From positions 1-6,280 of the forward strand of contig MAXM01000098.1 in NCBI GenBank assembly GCA_001751015.1: a stretch of 6,280 nt of DNA. The letters are read 5' to 3'. Origin of the DNA: Desulfobacterales bacterium C00003106. Lineage in GTDB: Bacteria; Desulfobacterota; Desulfobacteria; Desulfobacterales; C00003106. Numbering within the stretch: position 1 is the stretch's first letter; every line of letters starts with the position of its first letter. The notes under the pieces were generated by a model, which had not been told where the DNA came from, searched no databases, and saw only the letters and a program-made list of their open reading frames with translations. The position numbers and the translations under genes were made by a program. Below, one piece after another: positions 1-6,280 of this stretch.

Positions 1-2274
1 GAATCCAGGAGGTGCGGAGATTGCGTTTTCAAAAACGTATGCTTTGGCAGAGATGTTGCGATTATCCGGGTCGAGCACGGGGTGCGGTTTTTCGGGCTGT
101 TTGTTGTGCTGCTTGCACGCGATGTCGCTGTTGACGAGGTGGAAAAAGACCTGTTGATCGAGGTTGCCGGGGATATAGGTCTTGCACTTTATAACATGGA
201 TCTGGAGGAGGCGCAGCGAAAAAGAGAAAGAACCGTCGAGAGGCAGAACAGGATGCTCATGGAGCTGGCTGGAAGCAAGAAGATATACCAGGGCGACCTG
301 TCTGATTCGCTGAAGATAATAGCAGAAGCCGCTGCCCGTGCCTTTGAGGTTCAGCAAGTGAGTGTGTGGGTATTTACGAAAGACGGCGCTATAATTCGCT
401 GTATTGATCTGTATGATATGAGCGCTGACACTCATTCGCAGGGCATGGAGATAAGGGCTGCGGAACACCCGTTCTATTTCAAAACATTGGCGGAAGACGA
501 TCTTGTTGCGGTCGACGATGCCCGCAACGACCCCAGAACACGCGAGTTTGTTGATTCCTGTCTTTCTCCGTCCGGCATTACATCAATGATGGATGTCCCG
601 GTCACACAGAAAGGAGAAAGAATAGGGATTATCTGTTACGAACATGTGGGGCCGGCCCGCAAGTGGACTTTGGAGGAGCAGAATTTTGCCCGGATCCCGG
701 CGAATTATCTTTCCCTGGCAATAGAGGCCTATGATCGGAAAAAGGCGGAGGATGCGCTCGCTGCGGAAAGCGAACGTCTTGCTGTTACCCTGCGTTCTAT
801 CGGCGAAGGGGTAATTGCCACAGACAGAGAAGGCAAAATAGCCTTGATCAACAAGGCAGGTGAAAGGCTGACCGGCTGGATGCAGGAGGAGGCCATAAGA
901 AAGCCCCTTGAGGAAGTCCTCCCTGTCATCAGCGAGGAAACCCGCGTGCCTCGAAATCCTGTTGAGAAGATCATTGAAACGATGGATATCGCTGACCTGG
1001 TTGATGATACATTGCTCATTGCCAGAGATGGGAGAGAAATCGCGATTGCCTGTAATGGCGCCCCGATTTTTGATATGGAGAGCAAGATTGTCGGTGTGAT
1101 CCTTGTGTTTCAGGATGTGACCGAAAGACGAAAAGCGGAACAGGAACTCCTCAAGGCTCAAAAACTCGAATCTGTCGGTCTCCTGGCTGGAGGGATTGCG
1201 CATGACTTCAACAATATTCTAACCGGAATTCTGGGTAATGTTACGCTGGCAAAGATTGATCCGGCATCAGAAGGTGAAATGTTTAAGAGACTGGAAGAAG
1301 CAGAGAAGGCATGCTTGCGGGCAAAGGCTTTGACCCGGCAATTACTCACCTTTTCCAAGGGCGGCGAACTCGTCAAAAAAACCATCTCCGCCTCCCAATT
1401 GATAGAAGAAGCAACCGCTTTTGCCATGAGTGGTTCAAACGTCAAATGTGAAAACCTCATTTCCCATGACCTCTGTCCGGTGGAAGCAGATGAGGACCAG
1501 ACAAACCAGGTGATCAGCAACCTGCTTATCAATGCCGACCAGGCCATGCCGGAAGGGGGAACAGTTGAGGTGCATGCGGAAAATGTCATCGTTGAGGCAA
1601 ACGACCCCCCATCCTTAACAGCGGGAAAATACGTAAAAATATCCATCAAAGATCAGGGCGTCGGCATACCGGAACAACATCTGTCACGGATATTTGACCC
1701 CTATTTTACAACCAAACAGAAGGGAAACGGCCTTGGACTTGCGTCGGTTTATTCAATTATCAAGAAGCATGGAGGCGACATCGGTGTAGAATCTGAAGCA
1801 GGGGTTGGGAGCACCTTTACTTTTTATTTGCCTGCCGCAGAGGGAAAAATAGAAACGGCAAAAAAAGAAATCACCGAACTCGTGAGAGGCGAAGGAAAAA
1901 TACTCTTGATGGATGACGAAGAAATGGTCCTGAAAGTAGTGGGTCAGATGCTCAGCCGTCTTGGCTATGAAGCAGAGTTTAGCAGGGATGGCGATGAAGC
2001 CGTAAAGCTATACAGGAAAGCAAAAGAGTCTGGTGATCCTTTTGCGGCAGTAATTATGGATTTGACCATCCCCGGCGGGATAGGCGGGAAAGAGGCGATC
2101 GGCAAGGTCCTTGAGATTGACCCCAATGTCAAGGCCATTGTATCGAGTGGCTATTCCATTGACCCGATCATGGCGGATTATAGAAAACACGGTTTTTCCG
2201 GCGTCATTGTCAAACCCGTTCAGATGAAAGAACTGAGTGACACACTGCAAAACGTGATAGGGGGAAGAAACTGA
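1..2274 (+). CDS. Hybrid sensor histidine kinase (GAF-GAF-PAS-HisKA-HATPase-REC), 5' partial
   Basis: Likely cytosolic hybrid histidine kinase; no membrane segment is visible in the 757 codons present. The frame is open from base 1. A GTG at 82 could start a 730-residue protein, but it lies inside a GAF domain whose sequence continues upstream in frame (C-G-D-C, then H-G-V-R-F-F-G-L), so the true start is outside the window. Residues counted from base 1: end of GAF about 1-70; charged coiled linker 65-100; second GAF about 97-245; PAS about 255-377 ending in the usual D-V-T-E-R-R; HisKA with G-G-I-A-H-D-F-N-N, phosphoacceptor His401 (codon 1201-1203); HATPase with N-box Asn511, G1 box D-Q-G-V-G-I-P from Asp551 and G2 box G-N-G-L-G-L from Gly575; receiver about 632-752 with acidic Asp638/Asp639, phosphoacceptor Asp687 (2059-2061) and Lys738. 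All catalytic residues are intact. Phosphate probably passes from His401 to Asp687 and on to an unseen phosphotransfer partner, or the receiver tunes the kinase. The ligand cannot be deduced. The gene converges on the - strand operon. Confidence 0.93.
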   Translation, partial: ESRRCGDCVFKNVCFGRDVAIIRVEHGVRFFGLFVVLLARDVAVDEVEKDLLIEVAGDIGLALYNMDLEEAQRKRERTVERQNRMLMELAGSKKIYQGDLSDSLKIIAEAAARAFEVQQVSVWVFTKDGAIIRCIDLYDMSADTHSQGMEIRAAEHPFYFKTLAEDDLVAVDDARNDPRTREFVDSCLSPSGITSMMDVPVTQKGERIGIICYEHVGPARKWTLEEQNFARIPANYLSLAIEAYDRKKAEDALAAESERLAVTLRSIGEGVIATDREGKIALINKAGERLTGWMQEEAIRKPLEEVLPVISEETRVPRNPVEKIIETMDIADLVDDTLLIARDGREIAIACNGAPIFDMESKIVGVILVFQDVTERRKAEQELLKAQKLESVGLLAGGIAHDFNNILTGILGNVTLAKIDPASEGEMFKRLEEAEKACLRAKALTRQLLTFSKGGELVKKTISASQLIEEATAFAMSGSNVKCENLISHDLCPVEADEDQTNQVISNLLINADQAMPEGGTVEVHAENVIVEANDPPSLTAGKYVKISIKDQGVGIPEQHLSRIFDPYFTTKQKGNGLGLASVYSIIKKHGGDIGVESEAGVGSTFTFYLPAAEGKIETAKKEITELVRGEGKILLMDDEEMVLKVVGQMLSRLGYEAEFSRDGDEAVKLYRKAKESGDPFAAVIMDLTIPGGIGGKEAIGKVLEIDPNVKAIVSSGYSIDPIMADYRKHGFSGVIVKPVQMKELSDTLQNVIGGRN

Positions 2275-2298
2275 ACAGAAAAAGTCTGCGAGAGCCAT
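2275..2298. other. 24-nt convergent intergenic gap without a visible terminator
   Basis: This short spacer lies between the TGA stop of the + strand hybrid kinase (2272-2274) and the TGA stop of the - strand response regulator (2299-2301). It has an A-rich run near the left but no inverted repeat followed by a T-run on either strand. Any intrinsic terminator would have to lie inside the opposing coding sequence, so transcripts may overlap at their 3' ends or depend on Rho. Confidence 0.6.
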
Positions 2299-2751
2299 TC
2301 ATTCCTCGTCATGCGGCAGTTTCACGACGGTGAGCCAGAAATTTTCGATGGATTTTACCACGCTCATAAACTGGTCGAGGTCGAGGGGCTTCGTGACATA
2401 GCAGTTTGCATGCAGGTTATAGACCCTGAGGATATCCTGCTCCGCCTCCGAGGTGGTAAGGACCACCACGGGGATTCGCTTCAGCGCTTTATCGGACTTG
2501 ATTTCCTCCAGGACCTCACGACCATCTTTCTTGGGGAGGTTCAGATCAAGGAGGATAATGTCCGGCCGGCGCGCATCGGCATACCGTCCTTCCCTGCGCA
2601 GGAACGCCAATGCCTCCACCCCGTCATCGACCACGTGTATCTTGTTGTACACCCTTCCTTCCCGGAGCGCTTCCTCTGTCAGGCGCACATCACCAGGGTT
2701 GTCTTCGACGAGCAGGAGTTCGAGTGGCTCAACAGTTTTGGTAATATTCAT
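2299..2751 (-). CDS. Single-domain response regulator, Rcp1-like receiver protein
   Basis: A 150-residue stand-alone receiver with no DNA-binding or enzymatic output domain. The start motif L-L-V-E-D-N-P-G-D carries acidic Glu16 and Asp17. The phosphoacceptor is Asp69 in I-I-L-L-D-L-N-L-P (codon 2545-2547). The switch Thr99/Thr100 sits in V-V-L-T-T-S, and the conserved Lys121 in C-Y-V-T-K-P-L. The E-D-N-P-G-D start, the L-T-T-S element and the C-terminal F-W-L-x-x-V-x-L-P tail are typical of the Rcp1 branch, named after the partner of the cyanobacterial phytochrome kinase Cph1. Both kinases upstream in the operon have Cph1-like cores, so it is the probable shared phosphate acceptor (inference). 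With no output domain it should act by binding a partner or passing phosphate on. The ATG at 2749-2751 is supported by a Shine-Dalgarno 9 nt upstream and is 20 nt after the previous stop. Length is normal for the family. Confidence 0.95.
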   Translation of the reverse strand: MNITKTVEPLELLLVEDNPGDVRLTEEALREGRVYNKIHVVDDGVEALAFLRREGRYADARRPDIILLDLNLPKKDGREVLEEIKSDKALKRIPVVVLTTSEAEQDILRVYNLHANCYVTKPLDLDQFMSVVKSIENFWLTVVKLPHDEE

Positions 2752-2760
2752 AGTTGGTTA

Positions 2761-2767
2761 TCTCCTC
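2761..2767 (-). promoter_or_regulatory. Shine-Dalgarno of the response regulator gene
   Basis: Read on the - strand this is GAGGAGA, followed by a 9-nt spacer and the ATG at 2751-2749. It lies within the 20-nt gap after the membrane kinase stop codon. It fixes the regulator's start and suggests independent, efficient initiation, which fits a regulator made in excess over its kinases. Confidence 0.75.
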
Positions 2768-2771
2768 TTAA

Positions 2772-4796
2772 TTATTTGACGATCTCTGTAATGGGAATCG
2801 TAAAGAAAAACGTCGTTCCTTTTTCGGGTTCCGACTCCACCCATATCCGCCCCTTGTGCCGCTCAACAATCTTCTTGCAGACCGCAAGACCGATCCCTGT
2901 GCCGGGATACGTATTCCTGCCGTGCAGACGCTTGAATATTACAAAGATGCGGTCAAAGAATTCCGGCTTGATTCCGATGCCGTCGTCGGCGACCGAGATT
3001 ACCCATTCACCTTCTTTTTGTTCTGCTGAGACATGAATATGGGGTGGTTCGTCACCTTTGAAATTGATGGCGTTATCGATCAGGTTTTGTATCAATTGGA
3101 TCAGTTGTGAAGCATCCGCCATTACGGTCGGCAGGGGATTATGGGTAACTAGTGCGTGGCTATCCTCAATAGCCATCTTCAGGTTGGCGACTGCCTGCTC
3201 AAGGACTGTTTCGCAGTCAGTCTGTTCAAGGGGCTTGCCACGCGTACCCACACGTGAAAAGGCCAGCAGGTCATTTAGCAGGGTCTGCATGTGCGTTGCA
3301 CCGTCCACGGCATAGCCGATGAAATCGTCCGCATCAGGATCGAGCCTGCCCTTATAGCGCCGTGCCAATAACTGCACATAGATTGACATCATACGCAGAG
3401 GCTCCTGCAGGTCATGGGACGCGATATAGGCAAACTGCTCCAGTTGAACATTGGAATGTTTAAGATTCGCCACGGTCAGCCTTAATTCTTCCTCACTCTC
3501 CCGCAGCGCCTGCTCTGCTGTTTTTCGTTCCGTGATGTCCTGGAAGGTCTTTATCGCGCCGATGACCTTCCCTTGATAATTTCTTAATGGCCCTGCGGTG
3601 AAGAAGAGCCATTTGCCGCTATCGCCTAAATCGGGAAAAAAACGTTCAGCTTCATAAGCCCCGTCTATGAACGCAGATTCTTGACACTTGCCATTGTAGC
3701 GCCTAACCATCTTTTCTCCTGGCAGTCCATTCACTATAGGGTCAGCCATAACCGGTCTTTTGGCGGAATAGAAAGCCGTCCACTGATTTCTGCTTCCCAC
3801 CATTTCGCCGGCGGAAACGCCGGTCAGATTCTCACATGCCTTGTTCCAGTGTGTAATCGTATGGTTTTTGTCGATTACAAAAGTTGGAACAGAAGTTCCC
3901 CCCAGTATTTGCGAGAGTTCTTTTTCGCTCTCCCGTAATGCCTCTTCGCTCTCCCGTTGTCTGCGCAACAACTTTGACGTCACCAATCCTCCAATCAGGC
4001 AAGTGAGAATGAGAAAAAGCCTTACATTAAGCACATAAGGCGGAATATTTAACGCAAGCAGATCAAGAAAAGAACTCTCCACATAGAATACAACAGAACC
4101 GATGACACTATCAATAATCCAGAAGAGAACCCCTAACAGGAGCGAAGCGCTTATGATATAGCCTGTCTTTGTCTGGTCAATCCTCTTCTTTAATCTAAGA
4201 TACCTTCTCACAAATCCCAGGTTCAAGAGCACATCAGTCAGCAATATGATCACATATCCGACCACCATCTGTTTGATAACAACAAAGTTGCTGAAATGTA
4301 TTGGGACTGTGCTGCTTGCGCTGGAAGCCCAGCCCCATGGGGGCGGATTAAGCGATATTGCCCATCTTGCCAGTGTGTACAGGTTTATTGTGCTGAGTAT
4401 CCGGAATGGAATCTCCACAACATACGCATTCAGCCACCATTCTTCTCCTTTTCGTTTCTTGCGAAGACCGGCAAAGAATCCGTGCCATACGATCCATAAC
4501 GTGAACGGAGGCGCAATAGAGAATATGGCATAACCATTGACAGGACCCCATATCCACCACATTGACTGGCAGCCCCCGGCTAAAGCCGATAACAAGCCGT
4601 ATCTCCAGCCCCATGCGAGGGTTATGAGCATCGGGAAGAGGAGACCGATCAGGATGGTCGCTGTGTAGGGTGGAAAATATAGATTAATGGTGAGAAGGTT
4701 CACGACGAATCCGAGCAGGCCGAAGAGGATTGAAACCGTTACTCTGTATGCGGTTGTCTTTTTACTACTCGCAGATCTCTCCGACTGATTGTCCAT
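2772..4796 (-). CDS. Membrane sensor histidine kinase (about 8 TM segments, PAS, HisKA, HATPase)
   Basis: A 674-residue inner-membrane kinase. Hydrophobic segments lie near residues 19-41, 47-64, 66-83, 87-109, 125-147, 170-195, 213-239 and 257-276. Basic loops at 111-117 (R-K-K-R-K) and 197-206 and the R-R-Q-R after 276 suit cytoplasmic sides, so the topology is consistent with both ends inside. The last two segments (F-W-I-I-D-S, later N-V-R-L-F-L) look like a separate two-TM module seen in other sensor kinases; the first six are a polytopic module I cannot name. A coiled linker (277-297) leads to a PAS domain about 293-424, with W-N-K-A-C-E, G-A-Y-E-A-E-R-F-F and the D-I-T-E-R-K end. A second coil leads to the Cph1-like core: His461 in S-H-D-L-Q-E-P-L-R (codon 3414-3416), N-box Asn571/Asn575, G1 box from Asp604, G2 box G-T-G-I-G-L from Gly632. 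All catalytic residues are present. There is no receiver, so the phosphate probably goes to the Rcp1-like protein encoded next. The ATG overlaps the upstream stop (TAATG); the upstream G-rich stretch is a weak, distant ribosome site. The stimulus is unknown. Confidence 0.94.
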   Translation of the reverse strand: MDNQSERSASSKKTTAYRVTVSILFGLLGFVVNLLTINLYFPPYTATILIGLLFPMLITLAWGWRYGLLSALAGGCQSMWWIWGPVNGYAIFSIAPPFTLWIVWHGFFAGLRKKRKGEEWWLNAYVVEIPFRILSTINLYTLARWAISLNPPPWGWASSASSTVPIHFSNFVVIKQMVVGYVIILLTDVLLNLGFVRRYLRLKKRIDQTKTGYIISASLLLGVLFWIIDSVIGSVVFYVESSFLDLLALNIPPYVLNVRLFLILTCLIGGLVTSKLLRRQRESEEALRESEKELSQILGGTSVPTFVIDKNHTITHWNKACENLTGVSAGEMVGSRNQWTAFYSAKRPVMADPIVNGLPGEKMVRRYNGKCQESAFIDGAYEAERFFPDLGDSGKWLFFTAGPLRNYQGKVIGAIKTFQDITERKTAEQALRESEEELRLTVANLKHSNVQLEQFAYIASHDLQEPLRMMSIYVQLLARRYKGRLDPDADDFIGYAVDGATHMQTLLNDLLAFSRVGTRGKPLEQTDCETVLEQAVANLKMAIEDSHALVTHNPLPTVMADASQLIQLIQNLIDNAINFKGDEPPHIHVSAEQKEGEWVISVADDGIGIKPEFFDRIFVIFKRLHGRNTYPGTGIGLAVCKKIVERHKGRIWVESEPEKGTTFFFTIPITEIVK
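2793..3437 (-). repeat. Duplicated kinase core, copy 2 (in the membrane kinase)
   Basis: This segment encodes residues 454-668 of the membrane kinase (HisKA plus HATPase). It aligns without a gap to 4823-5467, at a constant offset of 2030 nt and in the same orientation. My hand count of the translated alignment gives 152 identical residues out of 215. Stretches of near-identical DNA remain, for example around 3069-3108 against 5099-5138. Confidence 0.85.
3924..3957 (-). repeat. Short direct repeat encoding coiled-coil heptads
   Basis: The 13-mer ttcgctctcccgt (+ strand reading) occurs at 3924-3936 and again at 3945-3957. The period is exactly 21 nt, or seven codons. It encodes the R-E-S-E / R-E-S-E part of the helical linker between the last membrane segment and the PAS domain. 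A related copy near 3490-3505 encodes the linker after the PAS domain (A-L-R-E-S-E-E-E-L against A-L-R-E-S-E-K-E-L). The period fits a heptad coiled coil that carries signal between domains; it is part of the protein and not a mobile or regulatory repeat. Confidence 0.6.
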
Positions 4797-4798
4797 TA
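4794..4798 (-). promoter_or_regulatory. TAATG stop/start overlap (translational coupling)
   Basis: On the - strand the TAA stop of the soluble kinase (4798-4796) shares its last A with the ATG of the membrane kinase (4796-4794). Only a weak G-rich stretch (GAGGG, about 4812-4816) precedes it at a long spacing. Ribosomes finishing the first kinase probably restart on the second, which would keep the two kinases in a linked ratio. Confidence 0.8.
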
Positions 4799-6280
4799 TC
4801 GTAACCCATCACCCTCTGCCGCAGGGATCGTAAACAAGAACGTCGACCCTCTGCCCGGCTCTGATTTGACCCATATCCGCCCGCCGTGCCGCTCTACAAT
4901 TTTTTTGCAGAGCGCAAGGCCGATGCCGGTGCCCGGATACTCGTTTTTTGTGTGGAGTCGCTGGAAGACCTTGAAGATGCGGTCAAAAGATTGCGGATCG
5001 ATCCCGATCCCGCTGTCGGCTACTGAGACCTCCCATTCGTTTTCTTTTTGCTGTGCTGAGATATGGATGTGCGGCGGTTTTTCACCTCTGAATTTTATGG
5101 CGTTATCGATCAGGTTTTGCATCAACTGGATCAGTTGTAAAGCATCCGCCATTATGGTCGGCAGGGGATCATGTGTCACCTCCGCGCCACTATCCTCAAT
5201 TGTCAGTTTTAGATTGGCGAGTATCTCCTTGAGGACATCTTCGCAGTCGCTCGGCTCACAAGGATTGCCTCGCGTGCCTATCCTTGAGTATGTGAGCAGG
5301 TCCTGGATCAGGGTTTGCATGCGGCTTGCGCCGTTCACGGCAAAACCGATGAAATCGTCCGCATCAGAATCGAGTTTGCCTTTGTAGCGCTGCGACAAAA
5401 GCTGCATATATGAACGGATCATACGGAGCGGCTCCTGCAGGTCGTGCGATACGACGTAGGCAAAGTGCTCCAGATCTGCCACGGTTTGTTTTAATATCTC
5501 CTCTGTCTGCTTGCGCGCTTTTTCGTGTTCACCCCTCTCTATCCTCGCGTTTAGGATAGGCGCTATACGATCAGCGATGGTTTCAAGCAATTGAATATCC
5601 CTGTCGTCATAACCCGTTGCCTTGTTTGCGACTTCCAATGTTCCAATGGACTCCCCATGATGGATGACAGGAACAACCAGAGCACAGGATATGGGAAGAT
5701 GTCCCTCAGGCACCTTGAAGGGTTTGTTCGAGAAAAGCGTCTTCTTTTCTGTAAGCGCGCGTCCCCATATACCGCCCCATTCTTGCCGGGGATATACTAT
5801 TTTTTTGTCAGGAATACGACATTGGTCCCAGACGTCTCTCGTCATCGAGTGGGCTGTCAGATCTCCGTTTTCGTCAATATAGCCAAATAGACCGTGTTTG
5901 CTTTTCATGGCCTCAAGAACAACCGTTAATACTTCTCCGTACATCTCATCGTCAGGAACGGTAAGAAATACTTTAGCGATCTTATTCCTGATGGTTAGCT
6001 CTCGTTCAGAGCGCTGCAGGATAGCCTCCTCACGCTCGCGTTTCTTCAAATGCTCCCGGAAACCCATCGTAGTATACGCTACAAGCAGTTCGATCAGCGG
6101 CTGTGATATGCGGTTAGCAGTATCAATCAAGTTAGCTTCTTTTGTTCCTAACCGTTGGATGGCATCTTCATGCAATTCCGCTATCTCTTCCGGCGGTATA
6201 TTTGCCATTACAAGTTCTCTGCCCAACCTTGCAGCTTGCGCCAAATAATCTTTCCTCGGACTGACGAAATAGGACTGTAA
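4796..6280 (-). CDS. Soluble sensor histidine kinase (RsbU_N-like, GAF, HisKA, HATPase), 5' partial
   Basis: 494 residues are visible and the frame is open to the right edge. A TTG at 6244-6242 could start 482 residues, but 12 more in-frame codons (L-Q-S-Y-F-V-S-P-R-K-D-Y) continue the same domain and no good Shine-Dalgarno precedes the TTG, so the true start is outside. Counting from the edge, residues 1 to about 80 (L-G-R-E-L-V, P-P-E-E-I-A-E-L-H, later L-L-V-A-Y, F-R-E-H-L) resemble the RsbU N-terminal helical domain, which in Bacillus RsbU binds the switch protein RsbT. A coil (about 75-105) and a GAF domain (about 105-250, with I-W-G-R-A-L and V-A-N-K) follow. The Cph1-like core has phosphoacceptor His279 (S-H-D-L-Q-E-P, codon 5444-5446), N-box Asn389/Asn393, G1 box from Asp422 and G2 box G-T-G-I-G-L from Gly450. 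There is no membrane segment, HAMP or receiver, so it should be cytosolic. It is the first visible gene of the operon. Its core is about 71% identical to that of the next kinase, and both probably signal to the Rcp1-like protein. The RsbU_N assignment is from motif memory and is moderate in confidence. Confidence 0.92.
   Translation of the reverse strand, partial: LQSYFVSPRKDYLAQAARLGRELVMANIPPEEIAELHEDAIQRLGTKEANLIDTANRISQPLIELLVAYTTMGFREHLKKREREEAILQRSERELTIRNKIAKVFLTVPDDEMYGEVLTVVLEAMKSKHGLFGYIDENGDLTAHSMTRDVWDQCRIPDKKIVYPRQEWGGIWGRALTEKKTLFSNKPFKVPEGHLPISCALVVPVIHHGESIGTLEVANKATGYDDRDIQLLETIADRIAPILNARIERGEHEKARKQTEEILKQTVADLEHFAYVVSHDLQEPLRMIRSYMQLLSQRYKGKLDSDADDFIGFAVNGASRMQTLIQDLLTYSRIGTRGNPCEPSDCEDVLKEILANLKLTIEDSGAEVTHDPLPTIMADALQLIQLMQNLIDNAIKFRGEKPPHIHISAQQKENEWEVSVADSGIGIDPQSFDRIFKVFQRLHTKNEYPGTGIGLALCKKIVERHGGRIWVKSEPGRGSTFLFTIPAAEGDGLR
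4823..5467 (-). repeat. Duplicated kinase core, copy 1 (in the soluble kinase)
   Basis: This is the partner of 2793-3437. It encodes the HisKA and HATPase domains of the soluble kinase. The similarity starts just before the H-box (x-F-A-Y) and ends at the F-T-I-P motif closing the HATPase domain; the sensor regions on the N-terminal side do not align. The sharp boundaries fit duplication, or homogenisation, of the catalytic module only. Confidence 0.85.

Noticed and set aside
82..84. GTG as the start of the hybrid kinase
   Set aside because: It is inside a GAF domain that continues upstream in frame to the window edge.
583..1649. Long - strand open frames (583-1203, 729-1085, 1158-1649) opposite the hybrid kinase
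   Set aside because: They overlap each other in different frames and lie over GAF, PAS and kinase domains of a clear gene; no domain or credible start context.
2311..3036. Open frame of 241 codons on the + strand opposite the response regulator and membrane kinase end
   Set aside because: It is antisense to two well-supported genes with intact motifs, spans both of them and their gap, and its translation has no recognisable domain.
4866..5387. A + strand open frame whose translation resembles part of the one at 2311-3036 (shared C-R-S-T-I-F-L-Q and P-V-P-G-Y)
   Set aside because: It looks like a conserved paralogous pair, but the similarity is a by-product of the duplicated kinase core on the opposite strand.
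2793..5467. Repeat pair as evidence of a mobile element
   Set aside because: The repeats coincide with kinase domain boundaries, contain no transposase or terminal inverted repeats, and are explained by gene duplication.
6242..6244. TTG as the start of the soluble kinase
   Set aside because: The helical N-terminal domain continues upstream in frame to base 6280 and no strong Shine-Dalgarno precedes the TTG.
4796..6280. Bacteriophytochrome identity for the soluble kinase because of its Cph1-like core
   Set aside because: There is only one GAF domain, no PHY domain and no recognisable chromophore-binding motif; the resemblance is limited to the kinase core.

Overview
The window is almost entirely coding and contains only two-component signal transduction genes: a hybrid histidine kinase on the + strand (left third), facing a three-gene operon on the - strand made of two histidine kinases and a single-domain response regulator (right two thirds). 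Both outer genes run off the window, so no promoter for either transcription unit is in view. I saw no RNA gene, insertion sequence, CRISPR array or origin. The only non-coding stretches are 24 nt (2275-2298) and 20 nt (2752-2771).

Organism: base composition is moderate. The protein styles (GAF/PAS hybrid kinase with a G-G-I-A-H-D-F-N-N H-box, Cph1-like kinases with S-H-D-L-Q-E-P-L-R, an Rcp1-like regulator, an RsbU-type N-terminal module) are those of sensor-rich Gram-negative environmental bacteria. Desulfobacterota (former Deltaproteobacteria) or Nitrospirota are my best guesses. This is inference from protein style; no taxonomic marker gene is present.

Layout: (1) 1-2274 +, hybrid kinase, 5' end outside the window: end of a GAF domain, second GAF, PAS, HisKA/HATPase, receiver. 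(2) 2299-2751 -, Rcp1-type receiver protein. (3) 2772-4796 -, membrane kinase with about eight transmembrane segments, PAS and a Cph1-like kinase core. (4) 4796-6280 -, soluble kinase, 5' end outside the window: RsbU_N-like domain, GAF and a Cph1-like core. On the - strand the order of transcription is 4, 3, 2. Genes 4 and 3 share a TAATG stop/start overlap, and genes 3 and 2 are 20 nt apart with a clear Shine-Dalgarno.

How they may work together: the two operon kinases have catalytic cores that align over 215 residues without a gap at about 71% identity (my hand count), but their sensor halves are unrelated. The simplest reading is a duplicated kinase core serving a cytosolic and a membrane input, both phosphorylating the Rcp1-like regulator encoded last. 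That regulator has no output domain, so it must act by protein contact or phosphotransfer. The convergent hybrid kinase has a different H-box and carries its own receiver, so it may be a separate pathway.
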